Below, piece by piece: positions 35,631-44,165 of a stretch of DNA of 64,000 nt. This DNA is from JBDIBA01 sp039812705. Its GTDB lineage: Bacteria > Actinomycetota > Acidimicrobiia > Acidimicrobiales > JBBSGY01. Location of the stretch: NCBI GenBank assembly GCA_039812705.1, contig JBDIBA010000002.1, forward strand, positions 1 through 64,000, read 5' to 3'. The position numbers and the translations under genes were made by a program. Within the stretch, counting starts at the first letter, position 1. Every line of letters begins with the position of its first letter. The notes under the pieces were generated by a model, which was not told where the DNA came from, ran no database searches, and saw only the letters and a list, made by a program, of their open reading frames with translations.

Positions 35631-37561
35631 CGTGGCTTGCCCTTGGTGCTCCGGCGCTCATGACGGTTTCGTTCCTGGCCGTGTTGCTTGTCGGTAAGCG
35701 TTTCCGTAACGGGGGAGTCGAACTTGGTCTGGGCGTCAACGTAATCAATGTGGTGCTGGCGGTGGCTCTTGCTGCTGCCTGGAATGCCAATGACAAGATC
35801 TCAATAGAAGCCTCAACGCATTGGTTTGAGTTTGCGGGCAAAGCCGTTGATGCAGCCATCCGTGTAGACGGCCTTGCAATCGCGCTGATTGTCCTCGTGG
35901 CGGTTGTCTCGTTGGCTGTGAACGTGTTTTCAAGCGCGTATATGAAAGACGATCGCCGAAAGACGCATTTCTACGCCGTGCTGCTGTTGTTCAGTGCGGC
36001 CATGCAGCTGTTTGTCATCTCGGACAATCTGTTGCAGTTGGTGTTTGGCTGGGAAGTCATGGCGCTGTGTTCATTCCTGTTGATTGGGCACTGGTGGGAG
36101 GAAAAGCACAACGTCGCGGCTGCCATGAAGGCGTTCTTGACAACCCGTGTCAGCGATGTCGGCCTGTTGTTGGGCGTTGCTGTGCTTTTCTATGGCGCCA
36201 ACTTCAGCTTTTCAGTGACGGCTCTCAACGAAGCCGCGGCGAACAACGCTGTTTCGAGGGCTGTTCTAGTCACGGGCGCAGTTGCGCTCTTTGTGGCGGT
36301 CATTGGCAAGAGTGCGCAGTTCCCGCTGCACACTTGGCTGCCAGATGCAATGGCGGGACCAACACCCATGTCAGCGTTGATTCACGCGGCCACCATGGTT
36401 GTTGCAGGTGTGTTCTTGGTCTTGCGTCTCTATCCCGTCTTTGATTCCGCATTTGGCATCACTGATGGCTCGGGGACAGCCAACGTGATTGTCATCATTG
36501 GGGCGGTAACGGTCGTTATTGCAGCGTTGTTGGCGTTTCTTCAGCACGACATCAAAAAGGTCTTGTCATATTCGACCGTGAGTCAGCTCGGTTACATGGT
36601 GTTGGCGATCGGCGCAGGCGCGCCCATGGCTGCTCTGTTCCACTTGGTCGTTCACGGCTTTTCCAAGGCCGCGTTGTTCTTGGCTGCCGGTTCCATCAGT
36701 CGCAGCGTGCATGGTTATGACTTGCGCCGTGACATGGGTGACTTGCATGCAAGCCTGCCGTTTACGCACGCGTCTTTCCTTGTCTCTTCGTTGTGCTTGG
36801 TCGGAGTCATTCCGTTCTCGGCGTTCTGGTCAAAAGAACTGATGGTTGTCGAGATGACCGATGCCGGGTTCATGCCCTTTATCTGGGTACTCGTCTTGGG
36901 TTCCGTTATGACGGCTGCATATATGGCGCGGATGTACTACCTGGTGTTTTGGGGCGCGCGGCGGGGTTCAAAGATCGTCCGAGAATCTCCGCCAGCCATG
37001 ACCATCTCAACTGGTGTGTTGGCGTTGGGCGCGGTGCTCGTTGGTTTTGGTGCCATCTTCATCGATCGGCCTCAGTTGCACGCGAGCGGTGGCTGGCTCG
37101 CCATCTTGGTAGAAGCCATTTTCCCGCTTCTGGGTATTGCGCTTGCTGTTGTGTGCTTCAAGTTGGGTATTGGTGCGGTCGGGTTGGCTCGTCGCTTCAA
37201 GTTTGCGCGGGCCGCCTACCACGTGTTGTGGAACCGCTATTACCTGGACTGGCTGTACGAACACGTAATCGCGCGAACCGTTCGCAAGGGACTGTCTTTG
37301 GTCGTGCACTGGTTTGACATGAGGATCATCGACGCATTTGTTGATTCTTTCGGTCGCGCAAGCGTCAAAGTCGGAAAGGCGCTCATGAATAGGTTGGAAC
37401 GAGACGTTGTTGACGGAACGGTGAACGCAGCCGGTGGCGCAAGCATGCGTGCGGGCGGACTCCTTGCGCGTTCGCAGGCAGGGCGCGTACAGCGTTACGT
37501 GGCTGTAAGCGTGACAGCGATGGTCTTGGCGGCAATGGTGTTGATGTGGGTGGTTCAGTGA
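35627..37561 (+). CDS. nuoL: NADH-quinone oxidoreductase subunit L
   Basis: 644 aa antiporter-like subunit at the far end of the membrane arm. The proton-path signature is seen in GWEVMALCSFLLIGHWWEE, KSAQFPLHTWLPDAMAGPTP, the HAATMVVAGVFL helix and the Lys/His positions of KKVLSYSTVSQLGYM. The C-terminal lateral helix is present. ATG 35627 overlaps nuoK by 4 bp. Confidence 0.95.
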   Translation: MTWLALGAPALMTVSFLAVLLVGKRFRNGGVELGLGVNVINVVLAVALAAAWNANDKISIEASTHWFEFAGKAVDAAIRVDGLAIALIVLVAVVSLAVNVFSSAYMKDDRRKTHFYAVLLLFSAAMQLFVISDNLLQLVFGWEVMALCSFLLIGHWWEEKHNVAAAMKAFLTTRVSDVGLLLGVAVLFYGANFSFSVTALNEAAANNAVSRAVLVTGAVALFVAVIGKSAQFPLHTWLPDAMAGPTPMSALIHAATMVVAGVFLVLRLYPVFDSAFGITDGSGTANVIVIIGAVTVVIAALLAFLQHDIKKVLSYSTVSQLGYMVLAIGAGAPMAALFHLVVHGFSKAALFLAAGSISRSVHGYDLRRDMGDLHASLPFTHASFLVSSLCLVGVIPFSAFWSKELMVVEMTDAGFMPFIWVLVLGSVMTAAYMARMYYLVFWGARRGSKIVRESPPAMTISTGVLALGAVLVGFGAIFIDRPQLHASGGWLAILVEAIFPLLGIALAVVCFKLGIGAVGLARRFKFARAAYHVLWNRYYLDWLYEHVIARTVRKGLSLVVHWFDMRIIDAFVDSFGRASVKVGKALMNRLERDVVDGTVNAAGGASMRAGGLLARSQAGRVQRYVAVSVTAMVLAAMVLMWVVQ

Positions 37562-39081
37562 TGACGAATGTTTCTCTTCTTGGCCTAGCGGCGCTCGTTG
37601 TGCCGTTGATTGGATTGGCCGCAGTGTTGATTGTTCCCGAAGGCAAGCTCCGCACACCGGTTCTTGGTTTGATCGGCTTTGGTCTCACGTTTGCCTGCGG
37701 GCTTGCAATGCTGGTGCAGTACAAGCCGAGAGGTGGCCCGCAGTTCGAAGTGAACACGTCGTGGATTCCGTCAATCAACAGCAGATTCCACCTTTTTGTC
37801 GATGGCGTTTCACTTCCGCTGCTGTTGATGTCGATGGCAATGTTTGTCGCTGTCGGTATTTACTGCCTAACCCGCGTTCCAAAAACTGGAAGTGCAAGAG
37901 CATTTGTCGGCCTGTTGTTGTTGCTTGAGGTCGGAGTAAACGGCACGTTCCTTGCGCAGGACTTGGTGTTGTTCTTCTTGTTCTTTGAACTTGTCCTTGT
38001 GCCGATGTACTTCCTGATCGGCATTTGGGGTGGGAAGCGACGCCAATACGCGGCGCTTAAGTTCTTTGTGTACACAGTGTTTGGTTCGGCCGTCATGCTT
38101 GTCGGCTTTCTGGCCGTTTACTTCTTGGGGGACAAGACGTTCTCCATCCCAGAACTCAGCGCGGGTGCCTCTCACGCAGTCAGCGCAACTGTTGGTGTGC
38201 AAACGGCCGTATTTGCGGCACTGCTGATTGGCTTCGCCGTGAAGTTGCCGATGTTCCCGCTGCACACATGGATGCCAGATGCCCACACCGAAGCCCCGAC
38301 GGCCGCCTCGGTGCTTCTTGCATCGGTGATGTTGAAACTCGGTGGCTACGGCCTTATTCGCATTGCTCTTCCCGTTCTTCCCGAAGGTGCCAAGGTGTTT
38401 GCACCGATGCTTGGCCTGCTGGGCGTTGTCGCAATCATCTACGGCGCTCTTGGGTGTCTGGCGCAGTCAGACCTGAAGCGACTGATTGCGTTTTCGTCGC
38501 TGTCGCACATGGGATTCGTGGTGTTGGGAATTGCAACTTGCACGCCGGCGGGTCTCAACGCGGCCATTTATGCAATGTTCGCTCACGGTTTGATTACGGG
38601 TCTGTTGTTTTTTGTTGCCGGTGGTGTGCAGCACCGTTTGCACACTCGCGACCTGGCGAAGCTTGGCGGTCTTCTCAATGTGGCGCCGAGACTTTCATGG
38701 GTGCTCGGTTTTGGTGTCGTGGCTTCGCTGGGTATTCCGGGACTCGCGGGTTTTTGGGGCGAGTTCGGCGCCATTCTCGCGTCGTTCCAACCCGCTGACG
38801 GCTTGCCCGTTCATCTATTCCGCGTCTACATGGTGATCGCTGCCGTTGGAACCGTGCTGGCTGCTGCATATCTGTTGTGGATGTTCTCGCGCGTTGCATT
38901 CGGTTCGGTGGGCGAGGCATTGAAAGGCGTGCAGATCCGCGACCTCACAAAGACTGAAGCCGTTGTGTTCGTTCCGCTGATGATTGCGATTGTCGTGTTC
39001 GGGGTTGCCCCGGCGCTCATTCTCGATGTTGTAGACCCGAGCACCACCATGCTTGTTGACACGATGTTTGCGGAACAATGA
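37561..39081 (+). CDS. nuoM: NADH-quinone oxidoreductase subunit M
   Basis: 506 aa antiporter-like subunit. Key blocks: FELVLVPMYFLIGIWGGKRR, KLPMFPLHTWMPDAHTEAPT and LKRLIAFSSLSHMGFVVLG. The start overlaps the nuoL stop by one base (TGATG); an in-frame extension to 37546 has no support. Confidence 0.95.
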   Translation: MTNVSLLGLAALVVPLIGLAAVLIVPEGKLRTPVLGLIGFGLTFACGLAMLVQYKPRGGPQFEVNTSWIPSINSRFHLFVDGVSLPLLLMSMAMFVAVGIYCLTRVPKTGSARAFVGLLLLLEVGVNGTFLAQDLVLFFLFFELVLVPMYFLIGIWGGKRRQYAALKFFVYTVFGSAVMLVGFLAVYFLGDKTFSIPELSAGASHAVSATVGVQTAVFAALLIGFAVKLPMFPLHTWMPDAHTEAPTAASVLLASVMLKLGGYGLIRIALPVLPEGAKVFAPMLGLLGVVAIIYGALGCLAQSDLKRLIAFSSLSHMGFVVLGIATCTPAGLNAAIYAMFAHGLITGLLFFVAGGVQHRLHTRDLAKLGGLLNVAPRLSWVLGFGVVASLGIPGLAGFWGEFGAILASFQPADGLPVHLFRVYMVIAAVGTVLAAAYLLWMFSRVAFGSVGEALKGVQIRDLTKTEAVVFVPLMIAIVVFGVAPALILDVVDPSTTMLVDTMFAEQ

Positions 39082-40544
39082 GCCAGACCGTGTCGGTTGA
39101 CGCCGTTGCCTTGTTGCCCGAAATTGTTTTGGCGGCTACTGCTGGTGTTGTTCTGTTGGTCGACATTTCAACTCCGAGGTTTGACAAGGCAAAGAATGTC
39201 ATGGCGCTGTTTGGCGTCGTTGCGGCTACTGGTTGTCTGTTCATTGCTCAAAGCAACGGAGTCCGCTCCACGCTTGACGCAACGTTTGTGCTTGACCATT
39301 TCGCGGTCATGTCAAAGGTCGTCCTGCTGGGTGCGGTTGCCCTGACGCTTTGCATGAACACGCCAAAGTTTCACCCGGGCGAATACCTGGCCCTTGTCTT
39401 GATGGCAACGGTCGGTATGTCGGCAATTGCATCAAGCCGCGACTTGGTGACGCTCATTGTTTCGGTTGAAACCCTTGCTATTTGTACCTATTTGTTAGTT
39501 GGCTGGAACGACCGTTCGCGGTTTCGCGCCGAAGGCACTCTCAAGTACTTCTTGTTCGGAATTGTGTCGACGGCAGTCACTCTCTACGGCGCGTCACTCC
39601 TGTTTGGCATTGCCGGAGACACCTCATTCTCCGCGATTTCTCAAGCCATCGAAGCCGGCTCGCTAAGCGGGCTTGTCGTGCCTGCGGTTGTGTTGACGCT
39701 CGCGGGCATTGCGTTCAAGGTTGCGCTCGTTCCGTTTCACTTCTGGGCACCTGACGCTTACCAAGCTGCACCGGTGCCAGTCACTGTGCTTCTCGCAACC
39801 GCCTCCAAGATCGCCGGTGTTCTCGCGTTGGTCAGCTGTTGCGCGTTTGCATTCCCTGGTGCTCACGAAGTTTGGCAACCCGTTCTTGTTGTGTTCGCAA
39901 TTGCCTCGGTGTTAATCGGGAACCTTGTTGCCCTTAGGCAAACAGACCTGATCCGCATGCTTGCGTGGTCGTCGGTTGGTCATGGCGGGTTCATGGTCGT
40001 TCCAATCGCCGTAGTCCGCGATCAGATAACGGACGCAGCCGTTGGAACCCTCTTGACCTATGCCGCGTTCTACGTGCTCGGCACGGTCTGTGCCTTTGGC
40101 GCCGTTCAGACGCTTACTCGTCACAGGTCCGGAGGTTTCCCCACCGAGGCGTTGCATGGCGTGTTTCGCACTCACATACTTCCCGGTGTGGCTTTGGCAA
40201 TCGGGTTGTTGTCTCTAGCGGGCATTCCGCCTCTCGGTGGCTGGTACGCCAAGTTCGCAATCTTGGAAAATGTCGTTGGCGTTGGAGGAAGCCTTGCTTG
40301 GGTAATGGCTGCGGTCGTCGTGGCAATGACGGCCGTCGGCCTTGCCTACTACGCCCTTGCTATTGCGCGAATGTGGCGAAACGAGCCAGATCCCGCGCTG
40401 GCCGCCGATCATCGGGACATTGATGCAAGTTCGGCTCCAAGCAGGCATGGGTTTTTGATAGTGATGGGTTTCCTGGTTGTTGTCGCCGGCTTGGTGCCGG
40501 GGTTGATCGCGAGCGTTGGAGGCGGGCAATTCTTCGGGGTGTAG
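39078..40544 (+). CDS. nuoN: NADH-quinone oxidoreductase subunit N
   Basis: 488 aa antiporter-like subunit, last of the complex I genes. SVETLAICTYLLVGWNDRSR, KVALVPFHFWAPDAYQAAPV and DLIRMLAWSSVGHGGFM hold the conserved Glu, Lys and proton-path residues. Overlaps nuoM by 4 bp; 17 bases separate it from the methyltransferase gene. Confidence 0.95.
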   Translation: MSQTVSVDAVALLPEIVLAATAGVVLLVDISTPRFDKAKNVMALFGVVAATGCLFIAQSNGVRSTLDATFVLDHFAVMSKVVLLGAVALTLCMNTPKFHPGEYLALVLMATVGMSAIASSRDLVTLIVSVETLAICTYLLVGWNDRSRFRAEGTLKYFLFGIVSTAVTLYGASLLFGIAGDTSFSAISQAIEAGSLSGLVVPAVVLTLAGIAFKVALVPFHFWAPDAYQAAPVPVTVLLATASKIAGVLALVSCCAFAFPGAHEVWQPVLVVFAIASVLIGNLVALRQTDLIRMLAWSSVGHGGFMVVPIAVVRDQITDAAVGTLLTYAAFYVLGTVCAFGAVQTLTRHRSGGFPTEALHGVFRTHILPGVALAIGLLSLAGIPPLGGWYAKFAILENVVGVGGSLAWVMAAVVVAMTAVGLAYYALAIARMWRNEPDPALAADHRDIDASSAPSRHGFLIVMGFLVVVAGLVPGLIASVGGGQFFGV

Positions 40545-40561
40545 GTCAAACGGTTTGGTCG

Positions 40562-41695
40562 ATGTTGTTGGAGTCACTCAAGGGTGAACCCATGCCGTTT
40601 TCCAAGTTTCAAGATGTCGCGCTCAACCACCCGGCTTCGGGCTATTTCTCGGGAGCCGGCTCGGTTGGCCGCACGGGCGATTTCATCACCAGTCCCGAGG
40701 TCGGCCCGCTTTTTGGTGCGATTATCGCCTCTGCGTTGGATCGTTGGTGGGACGAGCTCGGCCAGCCTCGGCCGTTCACTGTTGTTGAAGCCGGTGCTGG
40801 AATCGGCACCCTGGCCGCCACCATCGGGGCGGCCAACCCAGAATGCTTGCAGGCGCTTAACTACATCACCGTTGAAAAGAGCGAAGCCATTCGCTCCAAA
40901 CAGGGCGATCGGTTGAACGTCAAGAACGTCACCAACGTCATGCGCGGAAAAGATGGTTCCTTGTCGTCGCTCGCAGTCACCGCGCTTGAAGATCTGCCAA
41001 AGCAGCGTTTTGTCGGTGTTGTGTTGGCTAATGAGTTGCTCGACAACTTGCCGGTCGACCTTGTTGTCATGGAAAACGGCATGTGGCACCAAGTCGGCGT
41101 TCAAAAGGGCGACTTCGGAGAACTCAAAGAGGTCTCCATCCCGCTCAAAGAGGGTTCGGGTTTGCTTAATGCTGCAAGGCACTTTGGCGAAGGCGCCACG
41201 GAAGGCAGTCGTCTTGCACTTCAGGGTAGTTCTCAAGATTGGCTGCGCCGCGCGCTGGGCCTAGTTGAGCGTGGCCGCGTGGTCGTCCTCGATTACGCAA
41301 CAACCAGTCGCTCTATGGTCGACGCACCAATGGAGGATTGGTTGCGGACTTATCGCAATCAGCGTCCGGGTACCTCGCCGCTTGACCAGCCGGGCACTCA
41401 AGACATCACGTGCGATGTTGCAATTGACCAACTCGAACACGTTGCGCCAATTACGCACAACACCAGCCAGGCGGACTTCCTTGAGGCGCACGGCCTCAAC
41501 AACTTCTTGTCAGACGCCAGAGAGGTTTGGCATGGCCGAGCCGAACTTGGTGATCTTGCAGCGGTTCGTGCGCGCGCCAGAGTGCAAGAAGGCCGGATAC
41601 TCACAAGTGAGCCCGGCCTTGGTGCACATCGTGTTCTGGAATGGGTGGTGGGTTCCGACAAGCGGCCAGAACCCGACCCGCCCATTAAGCCTTGA
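40562..41695 (+). CDS. MidA/NDUFAF7-family SAM-dependent protein methyltransferase
   Basis: 377 aa. The family opening (PFSKFQDVALNHPASGYFS, then GDFITSPEVGPLFG, residues 39-52) and the SAM loop EAGAGIGTLA (76-85) are clear, with ANELLDNLPVD marking the post-I region. In mitochondria NDUFAF7 dimethylates an Arg of NDUFS2 (the NuoD equivalent) and is needed for complex I assembly. Encoded right behind nuoN and probably on the same transcript, it very likely modifies NuoD Arg71 here. Its last 11 bases overlap the convergent HTH gene. Confidence 0.88.
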   Translation: MLLESLKGEPMPFSKFQDVALNHPASGYFSGAGSVGRTGDFITSPEVGPLFGAIIASALDRWWDELGQPRPFTVVEAGAGIGTLAATIGAANPECLQALNYITVEKSEAIRSKQGDRLNVKNVTNVMRGKDGSLSSLAVTALEDLPKQRFVGVVLANELLDNLPVDLVVMENGMWHQVGVQKGDFGELKEVSIPLKEGSGLLNAARHFGEGATEGSRLALQGSSQDWLRRALGLVERGRVVVLDYATTSRSMVDAPMEDWLRTYRNQRPGTSPLDQPGTQDITCDVAIDQLEHVAPITHNTSQADFLEAHGLNNFLSDAREVWHGRAELGDLAAVRARARVQEGRILTSEPGLGAHRVLEWVVGSDKRPEPDPPIKP

Positions 41696-42032
41696 GCGTC
41701 TTCTTTGCGCGCTCGTTGGCCTTTGCGGCTTGACCGTCTTCGATGACGTCGACAAATCCAGTGATCTTTTCGATTCGCTGTTCAAGACTTGTCTCGGCGC
41801 TGTCGTCAACGCGTTCCCACTCGCTTGCTTCGCGCGGAACCAAACGAACAAGAAGATCAAGCCCGCAGGCCTGAATAACGCGTGTGAGAACGTCGACCGA
41901 AGGCGACATGTCTGCGGATTCCCAACGAGCCACGTTGGGTTGAGCTGTAGAGATACGGTCGGCGAGTTCGGCCTGGGTGAGGCCGGCTCGGCGGCGCGCT
42001 TCGCGGATTAAATGACCACCATGCATGCGCAT
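41685..42032 (-). CDS. XRE-type helix-turn-helix protein
   Basis: 115 aa. An HTH_3 domain spans about residues 8-60 (IREARRRAGLTQAELADRI, then QPNVARWESADMSPS). The C-terminal tail (VPREASEWERV, then EQRIEKITGFVDV) resembles DNA-binding partners of nucleotidyltransferase toxins, but no partner is encoded next to it: the gene downstream is the convergent methyltransferase. It may be a plain regulator or an orphan antitoxin. ATG 42026 is an alternative start. Confidence 0.8.
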   Translation of the reverse strand: MRMHGGHLIREARRRAGLTQAELADRISTAQPNVARWESADMSPSVDVLTRVIQACGLDLLVRLVPREASEWERVDDSAETSLEQRIEKITGFVDVIEDGQAAKANERAKKTLKA

Positions 42033-42146
42033 AAGAATACGCAGTTAGATCGATTCTTGCTAGTTCGACGCGAATTTGCAACGAAAAACCTTCCAAAATC
42101 TCACGCAGCGTGGTAGTGATTGGCTCAAATCACTCTTTTCGGAAAG

Positions 42147-42174
42147 AAAAACCCGGCCAGACGGCCGGGTTTTT
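42147..42174. terminator. Bidirectional rho-independent terminator
   Basis: AAAAACCCGGCC, loop AGAC... and GGCCGGGTTTTT form a 12-bp stem-and-T-run palindrome. On the minus strand it follows the secreted-protein gene whose stop is at 42204. Its CCCGGCC core matches the terminator at 14762-14800. Confidence 0.9.
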
Positions 42175-42203
42175 CATGCTTCTGGTTTGGTTTTGATTGT
42201 TGG

Positions 42204-42692
42204 TTAGTAGGTGAATGCCTTGATTTGGCAGTTGTCGTACCAATAGCGGTTGGCGTGTGCCCTGTCGTCCATGCGCCAGGTCGCGTATACGGAGTGCTTC
42301 TTGGCGCCCGAGGTCCAATAGCCATAGCTGGTCCGGCTCCAGACGTTCTTTGGCTCTCTTCCGTCGACCTTTATGTAGTGAGGGCTGCTCTTGAGTCGAC
42401 GGTCGCCGCTGTCGGTGCGGCTCTCCATGATGAAGTTGGTTGCACCGGTCCAGTCGACGCGAACGTAGCGGCTGCCGTCCGAGTACTTGGTCACCTTGAT
42501 TGTTGCCTTGCCGTATGACGATTTGGCCTGCAGGCTGCAGCGATCGGTCTTGCTGCCGACGACCTTTGCTTGAGTGCCGGTGGTTGCCGCGTTAGCGCTG
42601 GCGATGCCGACCGGAGCAAGGACTGAGAGTGCAATCGCGCCGGCGATGATTGCCGTGCGCTTCTTGCCACGTGCCTTCAATGATTCGAACAA
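42204..42692 (-). CDS. Small secreted protein, paralogue A of a tandem pair
   Basis: 162 aa of unknown function. Signal peptide: basic start (KARGKKRTAI), hydrophobic core and ANAA cleavage region near residue 35. The mature part has Cys51 and a late Cys in YWYDNCQIK, with KVDGREPKNVWSRT, KKHSVYATW between. The gene 110 bp upstream shares the VDG-x-N-x-W, S-x5-W and YDxC pattern, so the two are diverged duplicates. The paired cysteines suggest one disulfide in a small beta-rich extracellular domain. A strong terminator follows. Confidence 0.75.
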   Translation of the reverse strand: MFESLKARGKKRTAIIAGAIALSVLAPVGIASANAATTGTQAKVVGSKTDRCSLQAKSSYGKATIKVTKYSDGSRYVRVDWTGATNFIMESRTDSGDRRLKSSPHYIKVDGREPKNVWSRTSYGYWTSGAKKHSVYATWRMDDRAHANRYWYDNCQIKAFTY

Positions 42693-42802
42693 TGGGGGAC
42701 CTTTCGCTTTGAAACAGGGTTGGTCTTTCTAGGACAACTTAAGGGTGTAATGGAAATACTGCAGCTGAACTGAGAGTGAATTCGGCACAAACGCCCTATT
42801 GG

Positions 42803-43288
42803 CTACAGCTCGACGGACACGTAGCAAGTGTCGTAGTAGTTCGGTCCGTTCCCTTGGCGGTATCCCCACGTGACCGCAGCGGTGTGGCTGGAACGCTTGT
42901 TGCCAAGTGCCACGTTTCCTTGCCAGGCGTTGACCGGTTTTCCGTCAATCTCGGCCCGGTGTGGCCAAGCAACGTAGTTCTTTCCCTTGTAGGTGAACTC
43001 GGTTGTTTCGTCTGGGCTCCAGTAATGCTCGACCAGTCGCATGGTCTTGCCTCTGTAAAGCGACACTTCTAGGGCCATCACGCCGATCTTTCCAACGGTG
43101 TCGATGTAGCACTCACTGCGCTCGATGGTTGGCTCTCTTGGGCTTGCGGCGTTCGCGGACGTGATCGTCACGGGAATCAGCGTGCCGATGGCCAATGCCA
43201 GTGCAAAGAAAGTCCGCCGTGTGTGCCTTTTGGCAGTGGTGCTCAAGCGCACGGGCCGGTTGGGATCTGTCGAGTCATTTGCGAACAT
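42803..43288 (-). CDS. Small secreted protein, paralogue B of a tandem pair
   Basis: 161 aa of unknown function, same strand as paralogue A. A long basic n-region (residues 1-25) precedes a hydrophobic core and a SANAA cleavage site near residue 47. The mature part shows ECYIDTVGKIG, EIDGKPVNAWQGNVA, SSHTAAVTWGYRQG and NYYDTCYVSV. Spacing of the two cysteines and the motif order match paralogue A. The late signal suggests the true start could be downstream, for example near the basic KRHTRR segment. Confidence 0.7.
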   Translation of the reverse strand: MFANDSTDPNRPVRLSTTAKRHTRRTFFALALAIGTLIPVTITSANAASPREPTIERSECYIDTVGKIGVMALEVSLYRGKTMRLVEHYWSPDETTEFTYKGKNYVAWPHRAEIDGKPVNAWQGNVALGNKRSSHTAAVTWGYRQGNGPNYYDTCYVSVEL

Positions 43289-43386
43289 GTTTTCCGCCTT
43301 CGCGAGATTTTCGGTTCAGTCTCTTGCCTTGGTCAACCTAAGGCCAATGCCGCGCAGATGGGTAGACCGGTTCAACTGATTGCGGA

Positions 43387-43875
43387 CTAGTCGCGAAAGT
43401 TTGTGAATTGAAGAGGGATGTCAAAGTCGCCCTCTTTGAGGTTGCTGATGACGGACTGCAAGTCGTCGCGTTTCTTGCCCGTGACTCTTACTTGCTCGCC
43501 TTGAGTTTGTGAGCTGACGCCCTTGAGGCTCATTTCCTTGATTGCCTTGTTGATGGCCTTGGCTTTGTCGGAGTCGATTCCGGCAACAAGCTTGATCGAC
43601 TGACGCACGTGTCCTTTTGCTGCGTCCTCAACCTTTCCGGCGTCGAGTGACTTCAATGAGACCTGACGCTTCACCATCTTTTCTTGCAGCACCTGAAGCA
43701 CGGCCTTGAGGCGGTCTTCGGTGCTGGACGCAAGCTTGATCTCTTCGCCGGAAAGGTCGATTGAGGATTCGGTGTCTTTGAAATCGAAGCGGGTTCCGAC
43801 TTCGCGTGACGCTTGGTCAACTGCATTGCGGATTTCTTGCTGATCGATTTCGGAAACTACGTCGAAGCTAGGCAT
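43387..43875 (-). CDS. YajQ family nucleotide-binding protein
   Basis: 162 aa, a normal length. Starts PSFDVVSEIDQQEIRNAVDQ and has RFDFKDTE and the C-terminal KKRDDLQSVI typical of the family, which folds as two RNA-recognition-like domains. Members bind nucleotides (c-di-GMP in Xanthomonas, XC_3703) and RNA; the ligand here is unknown. Confidence 0.93.
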   Translation of the reverse strand: MPSFDVVSEIDQQEIRNAVDQASREVGTRFDFKDTESSIDLSGEEIKLASSTEDRLKAVLQVLQEKMVKRQVSLKSLDAGKVEDAAKGHVRQSIKLVAGIDSDKAKAINKAIKEMSLKGVSSQTQGEQVRVTGKKRDDLQSVISNLKEGDFDIPLQFTNFRD

Positions 43876-43968
43876 GGTCGCTGAGCGTAGCGTGCGTGCT
43901 TTCTCGATCAGTTCGTGGCAACACTGATCTCCCGGGTCTGGGATCGGGCGCTAGTGTCTTAACGACCT

Positions 43969-44050
43969 GGCTCGATACCCAAGCGGCCAACGGGGGCTGA
44001 CTGTAAATCAGCTGGCTCTGCCTTCGGAGGTTCGAATCCTTCTCGGGCCA
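43969..44050 (+). tRNA. tRNA-Tyr (GTA)
   Basis: Acceptor GGCTCGA pairs with TCGGGCC (one G-U), anticodon stem CTGA/TCAG holds GTA, and the long variable arm expected of class II tRNA-Tyr is present before the T arm (GGAGG-TTCGAAT-CCTTC). CCA is not encoded. Confidence 0.93.
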
Positions 44051-44055
44051 CAGGG

Positions 44056-44090
44056 AAAATGTCCACGCGGCTTGCCGCGTGGACATTTTT
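44056..44090 (+). terminator. Rho-independent terminator after tRNA-Tyr
   Basis: AAAATGTCCACGCGG, loop CTTG and CCGCGTGGACATTTTT form a perfect 15-bp stem with a T run. Confidence 0.92.
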
Positions 44091-44132
44091 GTTTCCGAGA
44101 TATTCCTTGCCGCGCGCCACAGGAGCGTGGCT

Positions 44133-44154
44133 AATGTTAGGAACACCTAACATT
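44133..44154. promoter_or_regulatory. 22-bp palindromic operator upstream of efeUOB
   Basis: AATGTTAGG (44133-44141), centre AACA and CCTAACATT (44146-44154) are perfect inverted repeats. They overlap a TAATGT -10-like hexamer (44132-44137) and end 11 bases before the efeU start, so a bound protein would block transcription. The TTAGG/CCTAA arms recall DtxR/IdeR boxes, but the spacing (4 instead of 9) differs, so the regulator is uncertain. Confidence 0.7.
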
Positions 44155-44165
44155 CGGGAGCCCGG

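Noticed and set aside
44133..44154. Calling the efeU palindrome a standard IdeR/DtxR box
   Set aside because: The half-sites match but the spacing is five bases too short, so only a general operator call is justified.
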